Origin: a virus
DNA: 51,828 nt
Virus record (IMG/VR): IMGVR_UViG_3300006928_000010
Span: 1-51,828 of that record
Strand: one strand, 5' to 3'
Shown here: positions 25,701 to 40,700 of the stretch, piece by piece
Numbering within the stretch: the first letter of the stretch is position 1
Layout of the letters: the number at the start of each line of letters is the position of its first letter
Notes under the pieces: generated by a model
Told to the model about the DNA's origin: nothing
Database searches by the model: none
The model's input: the letters and a program-made list of their open reading frames with translations, nothing else
Program-made: the position numbers and the translations under genes

Positions 25701-28700
25701 CGGTATAGAATGTTGATTGTGCTTCGGTAGGCGGCATGGCTGTCTTCATTCGCAAAGCAAACGGACCCATGCTGGCGTAGTAAGTAGCGTCATGGTAGTG
25801 AACAGTTTCAAAGTGTTCCGGCATACTGTTAAGTGGTTTTTGGTTGATGGCTCGGTCGGTTAATGGGTTCAACCATGTTCGACTTGCATCACTGTAAAAG
25901 GTGTGAGGGCGACCAAGATTTGGATGCCATAGGCAAAGGAAGGCATCAGCCATGTGTAGGCTGTTCGTGTCACGAGTACCAGTAATCAAATTATCAATAG
26001 AGTGAGCCAAAACACTTGTTTCAATTTCATTTAGAATTGTGTTTGCTGGTCGGAAATCGTATGCACGAGTCAAGCGAATCTTTGTACCCGCAGTTAAATT
26101 ACTGGTAAAATCACTATTGGCTGCAATGGTAAATTGTAGTGGTTTGTTCATGTTGCTTGAATCATAACCGCTTCTTTCAGTGTAAGAATGAGTTCGCCGT
26201 GTACCTGTAGCGTCAGTGTACTCAAGCAACATACCGTAGTAGGGTTGCTTAGGGAAACCACGAGCATCATCAACTTTTATCACTGTACTTGATGTAAGGC
26301 TTACAAAAGTACACACAGGTGTGAGGCTGATGTTCTCAAGAATCTCGGAGTATAGGTCGGGGTAATTACTTGGATAACCAGCCAGCGTAATTTGTGCGGC
26401 AACAGAACCGGCGTTGGCTCTTAGGAACTCGTAGTAATTGTCAAGTCGATGCAAAGACAAGTGGTTGAAGCGACTACCATCGGCATCGTCGGGACCGACC
26501 TTGTGGACAATGGACCACCACGGGATATTGATAGTGTACCCCGGAGATGCATCTGCGAACATTCCAGTAGTGTAGGGTAATGAGCGACGAACAAATGCTG
26601 GTGATTCTGTGCTTTGTACACCAAGAGGGTTGTACAGCATGAGAGGGGGGATGTTGGTGAAATGGCTACCGTGGTCGGGGTCATGGTCAATCATCAACTC
26701 ATTGATGAACACTTCACAACCTCGCACATCTGCCATTGTAGCGTTAGCCAAGACAAGAGCGTAAGCACCTGTGGCACTGTCGGGTTCACGAATACCTACG
26801 ACAAGTGCAACTTGTTGGCTTGTTAATTCATTTACACTACCATCGGGTGTTGCTGTAGCACCACCGTTAGCATGGTAGCCAATGAACTGTGAACTGTGCA
26901 TATTTGGTTGAATAATGATTTGATAGGCTCCAACTTCCGCAGGGTCGGGGAAGTGTTCTTTCAGTGTGTAAGTACCTGCGGCTTCAAGCACAACGGTGTG
27001 CCCACCAGCGGCGTTTACTACACCTGCTTGCCCTTCGGAAGCAAGCACACCGTAGCCGTCATTACGCAACTTGGTTTCAAACATCAGTGAGAAACCACCA
27101 CCGTGAATATCGCTCGGCCCACTCGGTGTAGCGGTCAGCGAACCAAAGACCAACAATGGGTCATAAGTGGGTAATTGATTTGTGATTGTTGTGCCGGGCG
27201 AATCTTGACCCATGTCCAGTAGACCAATCAAATCATACTCATCCGACTGTAAGGTGGCCGAGCGACAGGCTCGGTGTTTGTCGTATAATCCTTGATAGGC
27301 GGGGTGCGCCCAATGTCCGGGTAGCATAGCCATTGTAGCGTTGACAAAGTGATGGCCCATGCGAGGAATAGGCGCAGGGGTGAGTTGTGGCTTATTGTAA
27401 ATTGAATAACCAGTCATGGCTTCTTCTGCTGTCACCGAGTAGTTGACATAATGCGTATGTGCCATGTCGGGGCTGTTTCCGCTTACTTCGGCGTGGTCAC
27501 GAATGCGGCGTGAACCATAGAATCGGGTGCTACCAGCAGGGATGTAATACGATGGAACTACTTTTAGTGCTGTAATACTGCTAAGAACAAGTTTGTTAAA
27601 TGTTTCATCACCTACGCAACCGGTAAATGTGGACCCGCTGATACCGGTAAAGGATGCTACGCCGCCTTCATCGGTGGTAGGATTGTACAAGCGAAGGAAT
27701 CTGCGCTCCCCAACACGCTCTTTGTTTCCAAAGGTCGAATCGTACACAGCGGAGTTTACAGTTGTATTCACTGTTAAAGTAGTGCCACTAAAAGACACAC
27801 CTGTGAGTTCGTGATTAACAACACCATCTGCATGAGAATAGATGACCGGGTGCTTGTGGGTGTTGGTATTACCCATCTTTGTCACATGGAAATACAGTGT
27901 TCGGTCGTGTAGTTCGTAGGCTGTTTCAAGAGGTGCGTTTCCGGTGGAACTTTGCCAGCCCGACATTGTGCTTTCGGGGCTATCTGTACCTTGCTTGAGG
28001 TGTTCCCAATTGTGGTCACTGTATGTAGGACCGAGGTTAGGGCTAACTGAATCAGTGTTAAACAAATGCTCAACGGTTGATTTTGTCATCATACCGCCTG
28101 TACCCATTGATTCCGTTTGGTAGGCTTGGAGTCGGTCAAAGCCGGAACGAATGACTAAGTTGCCGGGTATTGAATCGGGGTCCGGTAGGCGAATCTTGAG
28201 GTTGGGGCTTATTCCGCTACCACTAACGGCTGGTGCTAATCCCTGTGCCCCACGGTCGGAAAGTTGAGTGAAGGTGCGAATGATTGTACCGAATGGTGAA
28301 CCACCCTCGATTTTGTGTTCTTGCCCCGTATCGTCAATAACAGTGATACTTTCAAACTGAATTTCTTCATTTGGAATTTCAAGGATATTCCGCAACAAGT
28401 CGGGGTGACGAGCGGCTAATTGAGGGTGTGACAATTCTTGCGCTTGGATGATTGGGAACATTGCGCTGTTCGTTGACTCAAAGGTGAAGCGGTTGTTGCC
28501 GTACAGTTTTTCACCAGTGGTGTATGCGTTTCCACCGGCTACACGAGTGACAAATGGTACAGCACCCAACCCTCGTGCATTTGAAGCAGGGAGGCTAAGG
28601 TTGCCACCATCCATACGCTTCCACACTACATGTTCAACACTGAAATTCTTAGCAGGTGTACGCTGTGATAACTTGTAGCCGTTAGTGTCACCAAGCCAAA

Positions 28701-31700
28701 AGTCATCATTAGTGTAATCGTAATTATCAATTTCAGCATCGGTACTACCTGTTTCCAATTCTTTTGTGATGTTTCGCAATACATCTGTAGCAACTTCAAG
28801 TTGAACGGAACCGGGGCTAATATCGGTGTCAAAGAACAAATCACCTGTTTCAGCAAAACAAGGTTCAGCGTTAAACAAGTTGGTATCTTGGTCACCGGTC
28901 AGTGCGGTGTGTAAAACATAAGCACCGTTTGGTACATCAGCAGTAGGGGTAGCGGTTCCTGTAGCAATCAACGCTTCAACATTCGGACCAGCGTTAGCAG
29001 GTGCGATGTATCGTTCAGCATCGTGGAACCGCTCATCCCATCGTGTAGTACCAGCGAATGTGATAGCAGTAGCGGCGGCTACACCAGCACGAGTCTTTGA
29101 TACGACCGACAACCAATCACCGGTTGACTTGATACCGTCACGGTCAGTCTTGGCTACAAGAGCCAATTCACTTTCGTTGCTAATGACAAGCATTGCTCGA
29201 CTGAATACACCCTGTTGGTGGTGTAGTTTTGGATTGAGTACAAAGTTTGTATCTGCGTCTATTTCACGCATGTGTGCAGGTTTAGCACTGAAAATATCTT
29301 TTGTACTTTCAACATCAGTAAAATCGTAATTAGTGTACCACGAAGCATTTCCAGCCAAACCTATATTCCAAGTGTACGGGGTGGTGAGAGCAACATCGTA
29401 TGATGTATTCGATGCTTCTTGCCCGTTGACTCTTGGGCTTGATTCGGGACTGTTGTACATTGGGTATGAACTTGGCAAGTGACCTAATGTACTCATACAT
29501 GAGGCTGATGAGCCGTATGGGGTGAAGCCCATTTTAGGATGCCAAGCACCTTTTCCGGCGGCGTAAAGATTGGTAGTGAAGGTGAGTGTACCGTTTGTCA
29601 CAGAACCTCCTGTTGTTGATACCGACAACTCAAATCCAGTGCTACTGGTGATGCTACGAACATAAGCACCTGTAGGAATACCAGTTCCACTCACCAACAT
29701 ACCAACCTTCAATTTTGCAGTTGAATCCATTGCAATAGTAGGGTCGTTGTTGTAGTCACAGGTAGCATCCGTAAATGCGCTTGTATCAACCTTGAGGGAG
29801 TTGAGGTAGGAATAACGCTCTCCCGCCCATCCTACGGCTCCTACAGGGCGTGTACGGTCAATAGCATCCACCAGCCCACCAAAGTGTGCCTGTGTCATGT
29901 GGCTACGAGGGGTTTCGTTTTCGTTGTTAAAGCGGTGAACACCAGCCTTTGACCATACATACAATTGAGATGGAAGTGGATATTCAATTGGTTCGGGTAC
30001 GCTTGGTGGGTTAGGGTCGATAACATGACCCGGACTTGGGTAAGTCAAAGTAGCACTTTCACATTTATTGTGCCATGTCATACGGTCTTCAAGTAAGGGT
30101 AAACCACCGATACGATTTGGTGCAAGATAAAACCGCACTTTGAAAGTACCACTGTCACTGAATACTTCTCGGCTATGATAACATCCCCATGTTGGTCCAG
30201 CGTGATAAGAGGGGTCACTATGCCCTCCACCTACTGTATGGTCACGACCACCAGTAGGTGTACGCACCCACCCACTCATAGGTAATTGTTCTAATTCTTC
30301 TTGAGTAGCACCACTGATACTTGCTTGAATGTAATTTCTTGAGTTAATGGCAGTTCCTAAAGTCCCAGCATAAAGATTACCAATCAGCGTATCTGCATTA
30401 ACAGTTGGTCCTGTACTTGCGGCATTGGTGTACGCTTCAAATGTCATTTCAACCCAACCATAGCGGTCTTGTCGGGATGCATTACCCATAGATGGTAGGA
30501 ATGTACCACCCATTGCTTTGAGTGCGCCTTTACCGGGGTTTTCGTTGATTGCTTGACCGATGATAGTCGCCAGTTCTTCGCCATTTTGACAGCGTGTACC
30601 GTCAACTACAATATAATCAGTGTCAAAGTTAAGCGCAGTTTCGCTGTTTGCACCCTCAAGGATGGTTTTACCCATTACTCCCGATACACGATAAGCAGTA
30701 GCGTTGACTTGGTTCCACGCTTCCAAAGCATAGCGGTAGTTGCTGTTTGGATTCGGTGGGTTGAAAGAAACTTGGTTGTCCAACCACGAACCGCCGGGGT
30801 GGAAGCCGCCGTCCATGTGGAAGGTCATATCCGCACTCATGGCAATACCATAGTAGGCAGTTGCACTGTGTTTGTACGGGTGAGCCTTCCAATAATCTCC
30901 TTTATTATCACTGGTAATTTTACCACTTGTTGGGTTGGTGAAGACCTCACCATAGTGGGAACCGTGTTCGGGTCGCTGTTGTAGGTAGCCCACATTTGGA
31001 ATACCCTGCGGCGGTGACCAGTTGAGTGTGGTGCGCCAGTGGTAGCGGTTTCTTGCGGTTTGGTAAGCCGAATCGGGTGGGCCGTACAAGTTGTCACTGT
31101 TGGTAATTTCATTTGGTAGGTACTTACTGTGAGGTACTTTGCTCCAAGTGTTGCCGGTAGTGACGACATATCCGGGGTGTGGCTCGACAGCCGCATTGGA
31201 GTTGTCGTCTTCGGTGAATGGGAATGCTTGACCGGGACCATAGATGAGGTAGGTGGTCTTGTTTTCAATGTAATTGAATGTTAAAGTACCGTTTGAAACC
31301 GAGCCGCCAGTAGTAGCCGCCGATAACTCAAATGTGGTAGCGTTGGTAATGGATGCCACTGTAGCCCCATCGGGAATACCTGTACCAGTGACCGCCATTC
31401 CTACAACAAGTTGTGCTGTCGAATCCATTGTGATTGTGGCATCATTGTTGTAATCGCAGGTTGCATCAACAATAGGCTGGCTGTCGTGGTAGCGGGCAGT
31501 AGGATGAGCAAAGCGAAGCACCAACGGTACAGGCTGTTGGCGAACAATACCTGCATTGTATCTCGCTCGTACATCACCAGCCGCCGCCGCATTGAGTAAA
31601 GCGAAGTCGGCATCCAAATTGCCACCCCGTAGGTCGGGCGATAGGATGCTGTTCTTGTTAGACACCGGACTGTTGATTGAACCTCGGTGTTGATTGAGTA

Positions 31701-34700
31701 GGGCTGTACCGGGGAAGAAAGCGAGCAGTGCATTACAGTCCACCATAGCGAATGACCCGCTGATTTCATTGGCGTTTTGAATACCGGCAGTACCGGTAGG
31801 TCCATTGGAGTAAGGGTGAGTATAGAATGGTGAGTAATCGTTTTGTGTACCATCGTTAATGTCAAGCGTGACACCACTAAATCCACCACCGAAGTACAAC
31901 GGTATGCTGTGGTCTATGCTATCCCTCGCACCACGGAAGTAAATGATAGGCTCGCTGTCAACGCTACCGTGTGAACGGAATCCGCCTATTGACTCAACCT
32001 CAAATCCGGGCGCATCGCTTTGAGCGAAGCGAGTAAGAACAAAGTTATCTGCTACATTACCGTTAAATGCAGTAGTCCACAAACCATTCCCATAACCATC
32101 TTGATAAGTCAATTTAGTTGTTGAGTCCGAACCATTGATTGATTCAACTATACCCTTCGCTAAACCATCAGTAGTTGAATAGTGAAGTATCATTTCTTCA
32201 CCGAATGATGGTTCTTTAGCAAGGCTGGAAAGCGAACTACTTTCCTGTCCAGCAGGTATCATCGCATGAGAAATAGCGTTGAGGTGTGTGGTAAACACAT
32301 TGTCAGTATCGGTATAGGAATCAAACTTCAAAATTGGATTGTTGAGTGAAGGTAAGATATGGTCGCCGGTAATTGAGGTATAGGACTCACCCTTGAGGTT
32401 CTTTCGCCAATCAGTAGTCGATACTGGCCTGTTAGAAGAATCGACTAATACAGGCGTTGCTGTATTAGCGTGATAACCTCGACCCTTACTTCGTATCTGT
32501 ATCACCGTATAAGGTAAGTAGCCTACATCCATGCGACGGTGATTATCAAGTTCAGCGTCACTGTATGGTTTGTTTATTGTATCAGTGGTAGTGACGGTCC
32601 AATCACCATCGTTGTAATCCAACTTGGTGTATTCACCGTACTCAAGGTGGGCGGCTTGAATGCCCCAATCTTTGTGAAGGGTAGCCTCGAACATCTTAGC
32701 GAGTGGTTTAGCCCTTCGTATTGGGTTGTGCGCTCGTATTTTGATAGCATCAGCGGCTACACCCCATTCACGGAATGTTCTACCATCAGCGGCGTACATA
32801 TCTCGACAGTCGAATGATACACCGTTTGGTGTGTTAGGATTTTCAAGGTTGATTGCCGCCGCTGTCACAGCCGCCATCAATTCATCAGTCACGAGTGTTG
32901 TCCAGTTAATTCGTGGTGAAAGTAAAACACGCATTGAATTTGTTCCGGGTTGGCTTACTGCTGTCCCACCACTACCGGAGTCGGTTATCGCTGTACCTAC
33001 TGCTGTGTTAGCAACCGAGTGAGAGGAAGTAAATGAGTCACCTGTGACTCCATAGAAGACATGTGTACCATCGTTGTTTTCTTCTGTACGATGTGTGTAT
33101 GAAAATGTGTGCCCTACAATACCTTTTGCAGAAGTGCCAGTAAATGTATCATTGATTTGAAAAAGTCCGTTTGTTTTTGGGAATCCAAGATAACCAAGAA
33201 CATCGGGGTGATTACCCACTACATCGTCACCGGTTATACTATCACCTTGAGAATTAGTGACTGTACCAGCATTAAACGGTGGGTGTAAAACAACAGTCAT
33301 TTTACTTGTAGTAAGCGTCACACTCGCATCAATACCAACAGAAGGTGCAGGTACACCACGCCAGCGATTACCACGATACGACGCTTCTGTAAGGTCACCA
33401 GTTGTATCAATACGACCAGTCACATCACCAAACCCAATCATGTGATTACCAATGGTAAGTCCACCCTGTCCTACATCTCGGTCATCAAAGTACACGCATA
33501 TTTCGTTGTCGAGTGTGGGTGGGAGAGCAGTGTTATCATTGGTGAATGTTTCACCCATCTTCCGGTAAATGAAACGCACACCGTATGAGTTTCCAAGATG
33601 GTCTTCAAATTGGAAACCATACAGTTGTGAATCACCTACATTTTCAATTTGAGAAGCGGTCACATGGTCGGAATAATCAGCAATGGCTGTAGGTGCTGTA
33701 CCCCCTGTTGTTGTTGCCTCGGAGTACCGAATATCGAATTTTGTATTACCTCGTTCACCAAGACCCCATACACCAGCATCGGGGGCAAAACCCGGAATCC
33801 CACTGGCAACCATACCACCGAAGTTAATTCGACCAATTGCTTGAGTACCCGTTCTAAGCCCCTCAACAAGAGTTTTGGATGGACTTTGTGACTCGAATGA
33901 TTCATCGTTAATTGTGTTTGCAATCATACCGCTACCATTGAAAGCCGATATGCTTCGCTTTTGAGGATTTGATTTGTAATTTTGTCTAACACTGAAATCA
34001 CCATTGCTACTGAATACATCATCTGCTTCTTCTTGCACAGTGTATTCACGCAGTGTGGTAATAGGAGCAAACGGCCTACCGTGTTTGTTGATAGGCATGG
34101 GCGCAGGGTGCATGTTCTCACCGGTAGTTTCGTCGGGTTGACACCAAAAGTTTCGGAATCGTCCACCGTGTCCAACGAGGAATTGAGGTTTGTATTGCGA
34201 TTGACCCTTACTGTTGTCCAACCATGTACAGAAGTTGCGACCACTGGCTCCGGGTACTGTTGAGTGAATGACAATTGAGAAGCCTTCATTACCATCAAGG
34301 TCTTCAACCACACGACCGATGTGCGCTCTCAAATATCCCATGTGACTACCACGGTTTCGTCTGTCAAATGCCTCATCAGCAAACCACCACGGAGCAGGGT
34401 CGAAGGCCGACCCAATATCCAAAGTATGCTCTAATGTACGATTAAACAATTTTTCTCTTGGACTACTTATGGCATCTGCTGTAGCGAGCGGGCTTAGGGA
34501 AGAGGCTGTACCAGTGAATGCATTTTTAGCACCACCTTGATTGATAAGACGAACAATTTCTCGTGTAGCCGCTTCAATATCAGTGACACCTTCCTTGATA
34601 CCTACTTCACCACAGTCGATAGTAAGACGGCGCACGAAATCCATGTTGGTCCAATGTTCAAGGTGTTGCAAACGACTTTCTTCATGGTTGGTAAGTGTGA

Positions 34701-37700
34701 GTGCTTGTGAGCGAATACCCTTCAAGCAAAGGAATGCGGAGATGGCTCGTGTACCATCCGGTGTGTCCATCATTGTACTGGCATCACGAAGTGAATACTG
34801 TGCAGGGTCATTAGCACTACGGCTTAATTTTAACGCACGAACCAGCGGTGTACCTAATTCATCAAGTATTTTCTTCGATAGCACATGTGCTTTATTTGCC
34901 CAATATGTTGATGCTACTGCTGGTTGAAGACGGGGTAGTGTACTGTCGGCAATTGTGAAAGAATCACCAGTGCTTTCATGCATCAGCCCACTGTGTACAT
35001 AATGACCGTGGGCTTTACCCATAAGATGTGAGTTGTTGTTTGATGCACCAGTACCAGTGGTGGTGGGTGATTGAGTGATGTAAGTCACCGTTGCAGTTTG
35101 GGGGTTTTCTCCACCTGATGTTGTACTCATTACATCCTCGGATGTATTACCACCTATGTTATGCACATACGCACTTTCGATAAATTTGGATTGTTGAGTA
35201 CGACGGATAAATGGATTTTCACTTGGGAAACCATTTGCTACATCTATTTGAGTAGTAAAGTAGTGTGGCGCACCACCGTTTTGATTCATCAAGAATTTGT
35301 CAAGGTCTGTCACTCCGCTGGCAGTGACGATATGCCGACTGAATCCGATATGTGGTGTAGCGGCACTGGATTGAACCTGCATGTGCAAATCGTGGAATGC
35401 AATGAACTCACGGTCGTGCGCTACATCGAACATCAAAACTCGTGCATGTCCTTTCTTAGCAAGGTACGGGTCGAGATAAGCAACAGTCGGTGCTTGAGAT
35501 GATGATAGTCCCATTGATTCGTAGTTCAACTCAATGGTTTTGTTTACATGTTGAACAAAGTTGTTCGCAGTTTCAAGACACGAATTACCAATCAAAAAAT
35601 TTTCAAGCGGAATAGAATCACGAGGGCGGTTAGTCAAAGCACCTCGCCCGCCGTTGAATCCAGTCCAAACTTGACCTTCGTTAAGCACACCACGGGACTT
35701 AGCAAACAACCCTTCGACAGCATGAGGGTTGTTCATTGTCATGTTCATCCATACAGTGTCACCGTTGCGTAAGCCACCTTGAGCATACGGGTACAACCAA
35801 CTACGGTTAAGAACAGTATCGGGGTCCGTTTCCATGATTGAGCCAGCATTGATACGAAGTTTGTCACCACTGGCAATAGCGTGTGCATTACCACCAAAGG
35901 TGAGTGTAGGGGTAGTTGTACCACTACCACCCGCATTAGCACTCATTTCAAATGTAGTTGCATTGGTGATACTGGCGATAAACGCACCAGTGGCTATACC
36001 TGTACCAGTAATTGCCATCCCCTTACGCAATCTTGTAGTGTCGGGAACGGTGACCGTTCTATCGGAAGCAGTAATTGAACTGGTGAGTGTAAAAGTTTCA
36101 AGCGTGATTACTGTGTTTGTGGCGTGTCCACTACCAGCGAGAGGTGATTCACAGAATGCCACTCTTCCAATGTAATCTATTACAGTAGCATCACCAGCAT
36201 CTTCACGGTATATGTCATCACCGGGCCTTAAGTTCATACCAATAGTATTTGCTTGAGGCATGAGAGTAGCAGTAGTAGGTGCTACTGAAAGTGTAGTTGC
36301 ACCACCAATGTCACCTACAGCCACCGTGTAAGTCCAAATTTCACCCGCAACAGTGGGTCGGAATGTACTTACTAAATCTTCGGAAGAAGAAGCATTGTAT
36401 GGGTCTGTTGCTCCTACAATTGCATGACCGCCTTTTTTCATTCGTATTGTTTTACCAACTACATTACTTACATCTGCATTTGAGAGATTAGCACAAAGAA
36501 ATCTGTTAGGTTTTGTAAAATCAAAATTACCTGCATACAAAAGTTCAATTGGTTCATCTTGTAAAATTTCAAGACTCAATAAGGGGTCACCTACGGCAAA
36601 TGTAATAACATTTGATGTAGTGCGAGTCCATTGAACATCGGGAAACAAAGAGGCATCATCAACAGTAATGAAAATCAATCCAAGTAAGGTGGAAACATCG
36701 GTAATAGTAGCAGTGGCCGTTTTTGATTGAATGCGAGGGGCGTGAGGGTTGGTGAGTGGTCCCTCTTTGAACTCAACCGCACTCACATATTGCCGCAATC
36801 CGTAATCGAGATTGCCACCTTGAGTCTGTATATTTGCATTGTCGAAGTAATAGGGCGAGCGACCTTCATAATCGGATGATGGTGTGGTCACATCCGAAGC
36901 AATAGGAACAAGTGTTTCGTTTCGGTAGCCACCAGCCACATGTATATTTCCACCTTCAACTAAGTCATTCAAGAAATTAGGTGACATAGAGCCTGTAAAC
37001 CCTGTACCTACTGTAGTGCGTGGAATTTTGATATATCCGTTAGCACTTGGGTCGTTGACATAAATTGCCCATTGATTATTTGAAAGAAAGACTCGGCGAT
37101 AACGAATGACATTTTTCATGTTTCTATGCTCATTTACGGCTGTTTCAGCCGATGGGAAAATCTTCGGATGAGTGGGATAAATGTTCAAGTAATCGGTTTC
37201 AATTTTGATTTCACGAATAGTGGTCGATGAAATATGTGCATCACTGTTTGCATTATAACCGTATGCAGAATGAGCATTGCGGTCGCTTACAGCAATATCA
37301 TTTGCCCGACGACCTACAGGGGTGGGGTTCCATGAATGGGCTGTGTAGGTAGCATCAAGGTGAATTTTCATGCTGTTATCGGGACCGGGGAAGATACCAT
37401 CTTCTTCTTGAATAAAAAATTGCTTAGGAAAAAGTGGGATTTCAACCATTGCACGAGTGCTGGCATACTGTGTACCAAGTTGATAATCGTGATTTACTGT
37501 GTCCATACTTTGGAACAATCGGTCATTGACTGTACTACCGTCTTCACAAAGATTGTCATTATTGAAATGGGGGTCGTTGTAAACATTAAATCCAACTGAA
37601 TACAATCCAGCACTACCACTGATGGCACCAACAGCATTTAACCATTCATTGAAAGTATTGTATGCTGTACCATTAGCATCTAAAAACGACCTTTGCTCTT

Positions 37701-40700
37701 GGGCACCCGGTCCACCACTTGTATCAACGATGAATACAAAACCAGCACCAGTTTTTTCGCTGTAAGCGGCACTTGCGCCGTCTGCAAGATAAATACGACC
37801 CACCTTTGGGAAACAATATGTACCCCATGAAGCCATATCTGTTGACAGGTTATTGAGTGGTTGGACCGACATATACACCCTATCAGCGGTGCTGTTTATT
37901 GAAACGGCTCGTACAGCGCAGTTGCGGCGGGTTGAACCCGGTAAGCGCATCAGTAGGCTGGGGTCATTGGTAGGTTTGGTGTTGACAGCACCCTGCCCCG
38001 GTCCACCAAGCGTGACAGTGACGACAGGAGCGTTAGGCTCAATTTCTTTGACGATGTGCGAATCGGGTGAGCCGCTACCGGTGATGTTGACATTTTGATT
38101 GGCGAGTCCTTCCGCAATACCGGTTGCTGTGATTGTGATGATTTTATCGTTGTCTTCCGGGTTCTCATCTTCCTTAATCGAACGAATGCGTGTACGGCTC
38201 ATTAAGAACAACAGCGATGCAATGCTGGGTGAGTCGCCTTCGGTAAGGTTTGTACGCATCTTTGACAGTTGATTTACTCTTGTTCTGTCCGATGGTTGTA
38301 CATAAATTACCATTGAAGTTTCGTGTGTATCTTCAAGAACATTGTCAATAATGTCAAACATTTCAAAGGTATTGCTTGCATCGCTTGTGGAGCCTTCGTC
38401 AAAAACACCAGTGCCGGTGTTAGTGACAGCGGCCCCTTTGACAAATTGTATGCCTGTATCGGTGGTGTTCCTTACAGTATCACTGGATGCTGGCTCAATG
38501 CATAATTTGTGGTATGCTGAATCATGTATGCCATTGTTGTGTGATGCAGTGAGATATTGAGGGGCTGTATTACCTTGTGCCGTAGCATCGTTAGGTGGTG
38601 TGTAGTTGACAGGACATAGACTAAAATCAACTTCACTGTCAAGTTCATATCCACCAGTGTTGTCACCAACTAAGGAGTGAGATTCTTCTAAATGAACCGA
38701 CCCTGCAATTTGACCTAAGCCCAAGAACAATACTCCGCCCGGTGAGAAAAGAGTGGTATCTTTTGATGCATCAGCCAAATCTGCTTCGATAACATCCAGT
38801 ACCGTAGTTGAGCCTGTAAGAACAAAATTACCACTCGGTACGGTCTTTTCAATCATCAAACAAGGTGTTGTTTTACTCATACTCGCACCAGTCAAATCAA
38901 TGGCGTTGTAATGAATTTCGACATACGGTGCAAGGTTGTGGGTGCTTTGAAGAGTAGGAACTTTGAGCAGTGCGATACGACTTACGCTTTCGGGTCGCAA
39001 GTGATACAAGCGAGCATCATCATCTATGTCACCATACTCCGGTACTGGTCCTTTCATCATAAAAGGGCGATAATCAAAGTTAGTTCCACCAATAGCGATT
39101 GCTTGTTCCTTGCTCGCTGGTAGCCCATTGGTGACTACAAAATCAACGGCAGATGAATTATTAAACTTAGCAACATCGACTTGTGTACTTTCTTCATAAA
39201 AATCGGATAGTGCGTTCATGGCAAAAAGTCCCGCTATCCCTTTTCCTGTATTTTCATACACCATTTCAACAATATCTGCCGAACCATCCATCATTTGGTC
39301 AATAGCGAGATACGATGGTCTTGGATAACGACGCATGTATTCGTGGCCGTTGATGTGTGAGAACTTGTGCCGCCCACTGTGACCCACTTGGTAAAGAGTG
39401 TCGAGTGTAGCGGGCCAAGTGACAGCAAACGGATTGTTTGGTGAGTTGTCTGTTGTAGCCATTTGTGTTGAATACACCAAGCCGTGTTGAGCAAAATCAC
39501 TCTCATCAAGCACCATTTGACCTGTTTTATCAAAGATTTGGCTACCGTAGTGTGGGGGTTGATACGGCCTACCTGTGCCATTGTCAATCAACAAATCAGC
39601 ATTTACAATGACAAAGTAGTTGTCAACATTTGCAGTACGAGAATGAAGAAGACCACGCTTACCACCAGTGCCGAGGATAAAATCAATGTGAATACTGCTT
39701 ACAGTGATTACCCCTGTCGAGCCATTTATTGATTCTATTCTTGCCCTTTCCGGCGGAGATGCATTTGGTTTTTCCGTATTCCGGTTAATTGCACCGGGGT
39801 TGATGAGAAGATTATAAGGAGTATGTGGTATAGCAAGGGTGGCTTCTGTGCCGGGGGTGGTGACAAAATCAGTCACCTTGTAGTTCCCCATGCTGTATGG
39901 TGTGGCTGTGAATGTAGTAGTGACACTGGTGCTGTCATACGGCTTACCGGTTAAGCGAGCGATAAGGGCTTGGGCATCAGCGGCGGCTACTGTGATTGTA
40001 GTTGTCGTACCATCAGCGGCTACAGTAAACGCATTGAACTCGTATGACTCACTCACAATATCAAGTGGTTCTTCAAAGCGATACATACCAGTTGTTGTAT
40101 CACCGTTGACAGGCACAGTGCTATCAATCATTCCCGAATCAAAATCACTGTTAAAGTGAAGTGCTTCAATAGCACCACGGAACTCTCCACCTTTTCCACC
40201 AACATACACATGCGCTGTTGAATTAACAATACTGGAATCTTTTTCAATAATCTCGCTTGCTACCCTATTACCATTGACATACAATGATACAGAACGCTGT
40301 GAAACAGCGGCAACAACATGATACAAACCTCGATGCTTGAAGTTAAGATTGGTAGCATCGTTATGCAATGCGCTACTACCCTCTAAAAAGCGGTTGTAAG
40401 TGTCGTGTATGCCTCCAACTTCTTGTGGGGGGTACACTACCCCCTCCCACCGGGTTGAGGTCAATTTAGCGGTGCTTAGGACTACTTTTTGCGTACCGCT
40501 TGGAGTTTGAATGAAAACAGTAAATTTGGCTGGACCGGGCGTATCGACTGTACCAAACTCAAGTGTAAACTGCTCATCACGATGAGCAATCACGCCACCG
40601 CAATCGGGAACAACCCAAGCCTCAATAGCAAATTGGTCATCGACTAAAGAATTGATAACAGTAATTTCATCACTACCACTGCCGGTTTTACCGAGAATAT